Source of the DNA: DATIKM01 sp035477595
GTDB lineage: Bacteria; Armatimonadota; Chthonomonadetes; Chthonomonadales; CAJBBX01
Assembly: GCA_035477595.1 (NCBI GenBank)
Contig: DATIKM010000027.1
Location: forward strand, 1 to 22,750
Length of the DNA: 22,750 bases
Direction of reading: 5' to 3'
Shown here: piece by piece, positions 22,584 to 22,750 of the stretch
How the letters are laid out: each line of letters begins with the position of its first letter
Position numbering within the stretch: position 1 is the first letter of the stretch
Position numbers and translations under genes: made by a program
Notes under the pieces: model-generated
What the model saw: the letters and a program-made list of their open reading frames with translations, nothing else
What the model was told of the DNA's origin: nothing
The model's database searches: none

Positions 22584-22750
22584 TCAGTATCCGGCCTGCT
22601 CTGCGCCAAACCGTGCGGCGATCGCCTCGAAGGCGCGCTTGCGTTCCCAGCGAATGCTCGTTTCGCCAGGGACCGGAGGCATGACCTTCACAACACCGTA
22701 ACCTGCCATGTCCAGGTCTCGTGCGGGGTTGGGATCGTGTCGGTGACTGG
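22584..22750 (-). CDS. C-terminal end of an unrecognised protein, cut by window edge
   Basis: A frame open from the window edge to TGA at 22584-22586 gives 54 residues ending PPVPGETSIRWERKRAFEAIAARFGAEQAGY. The helical, charged ending with balanced composition looks like a genuine protein C-terminus, unlike the Arg/Pro-rich chance frames around it. I do not recognise the family. It lies upstream of the IS110 remnant on the same strand. Confidence 0.45.
   Translation of the reverse strand, partial: SHRHDPNPARDLDMAGYGVVKVMPPVPGETSIRWERKRAFEAIAARFGAEQAGY

Noticed and set aside
1..22750. CRISPR arrays, tRNA or rRNA genes
   Set aside because: No regularly spaced repeats, cloverleaf-type sequence or conserved rRNA segments were seen on either strand.

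Overview
The window is about 70% G+C and reads as a free-living, Gram-negative-type bacterium. It has several secreted proteins with ordinary signal peptides, ArnT/PMT-type membrane glycosyltransferases, an ECF sigma/anti-sigma pair and a hybrid histidine kinase. The gene mix (divergent polysaccharide deacetylase-like protein, GH38 mannosidase, GH29-like and other TIM-barrel hydrolases, secreted jelly-roll proteins) and one apparently leaderless promoter would suit Armatimonadota or a similar polysaccharide-degrading lineage. That is inference; no marker gene here fixes the taxon.

Layout. 257-1990 (-): a GATase-like/deacetylase-like two-domain protein, divergent from 2232-3347 (+), a secreted jelly-roll protein. 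3347-4042: a 635-bp repeat unit of much lower G+C with one membrane-anchored protein gene, bounded by 61-bp direct repeats, the right-hand one forming the 3' end of the next gene. 4009-8750 (-): a probable operon read leftwards, GH38 alpha-mannosidase, then a Rho-like protein with a broken Walker A motif, then a secreted lyase-like protein. 9078-10910 (-): phosphopantetheinyl transferase-like protein, ECF sigma factor, zinc-finger anti-sigma factor. 11268-15535 (+): an 1167-aa hybrid histidine kinase with an NMT1/THI5-like sensor, translationally coupled to a glycerophosphodiester phosphodiesterase. 15695-18042 (+): two coupled secreted TIM-barrel proteins behind a promoter that seems to give a leaderless message and has a perfect palindrome in its spacer. 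18113-22103 (-): Tpx-type peroxidase and two tandem, diverged ArnT/PMT-type glycosyltransferases. 22247-22750: an IS110-type transposase remnant and the C-terminus of an unrecognised gene cut by the window edge.

Taken together, most genes concern handling of glycans outside or at the cell surface, with two signalling modules (ECF sigma/anti-sigma, small-molecule-sensing hybrid kinase) between them. The most unusual points are the low-G+C unit with its long direct repeats and an attC-like imperfect inverted repeat, the Rho paralogue that has lost its P-loop lysine, and the leaderless promoter with a dyad between -35 and -10.
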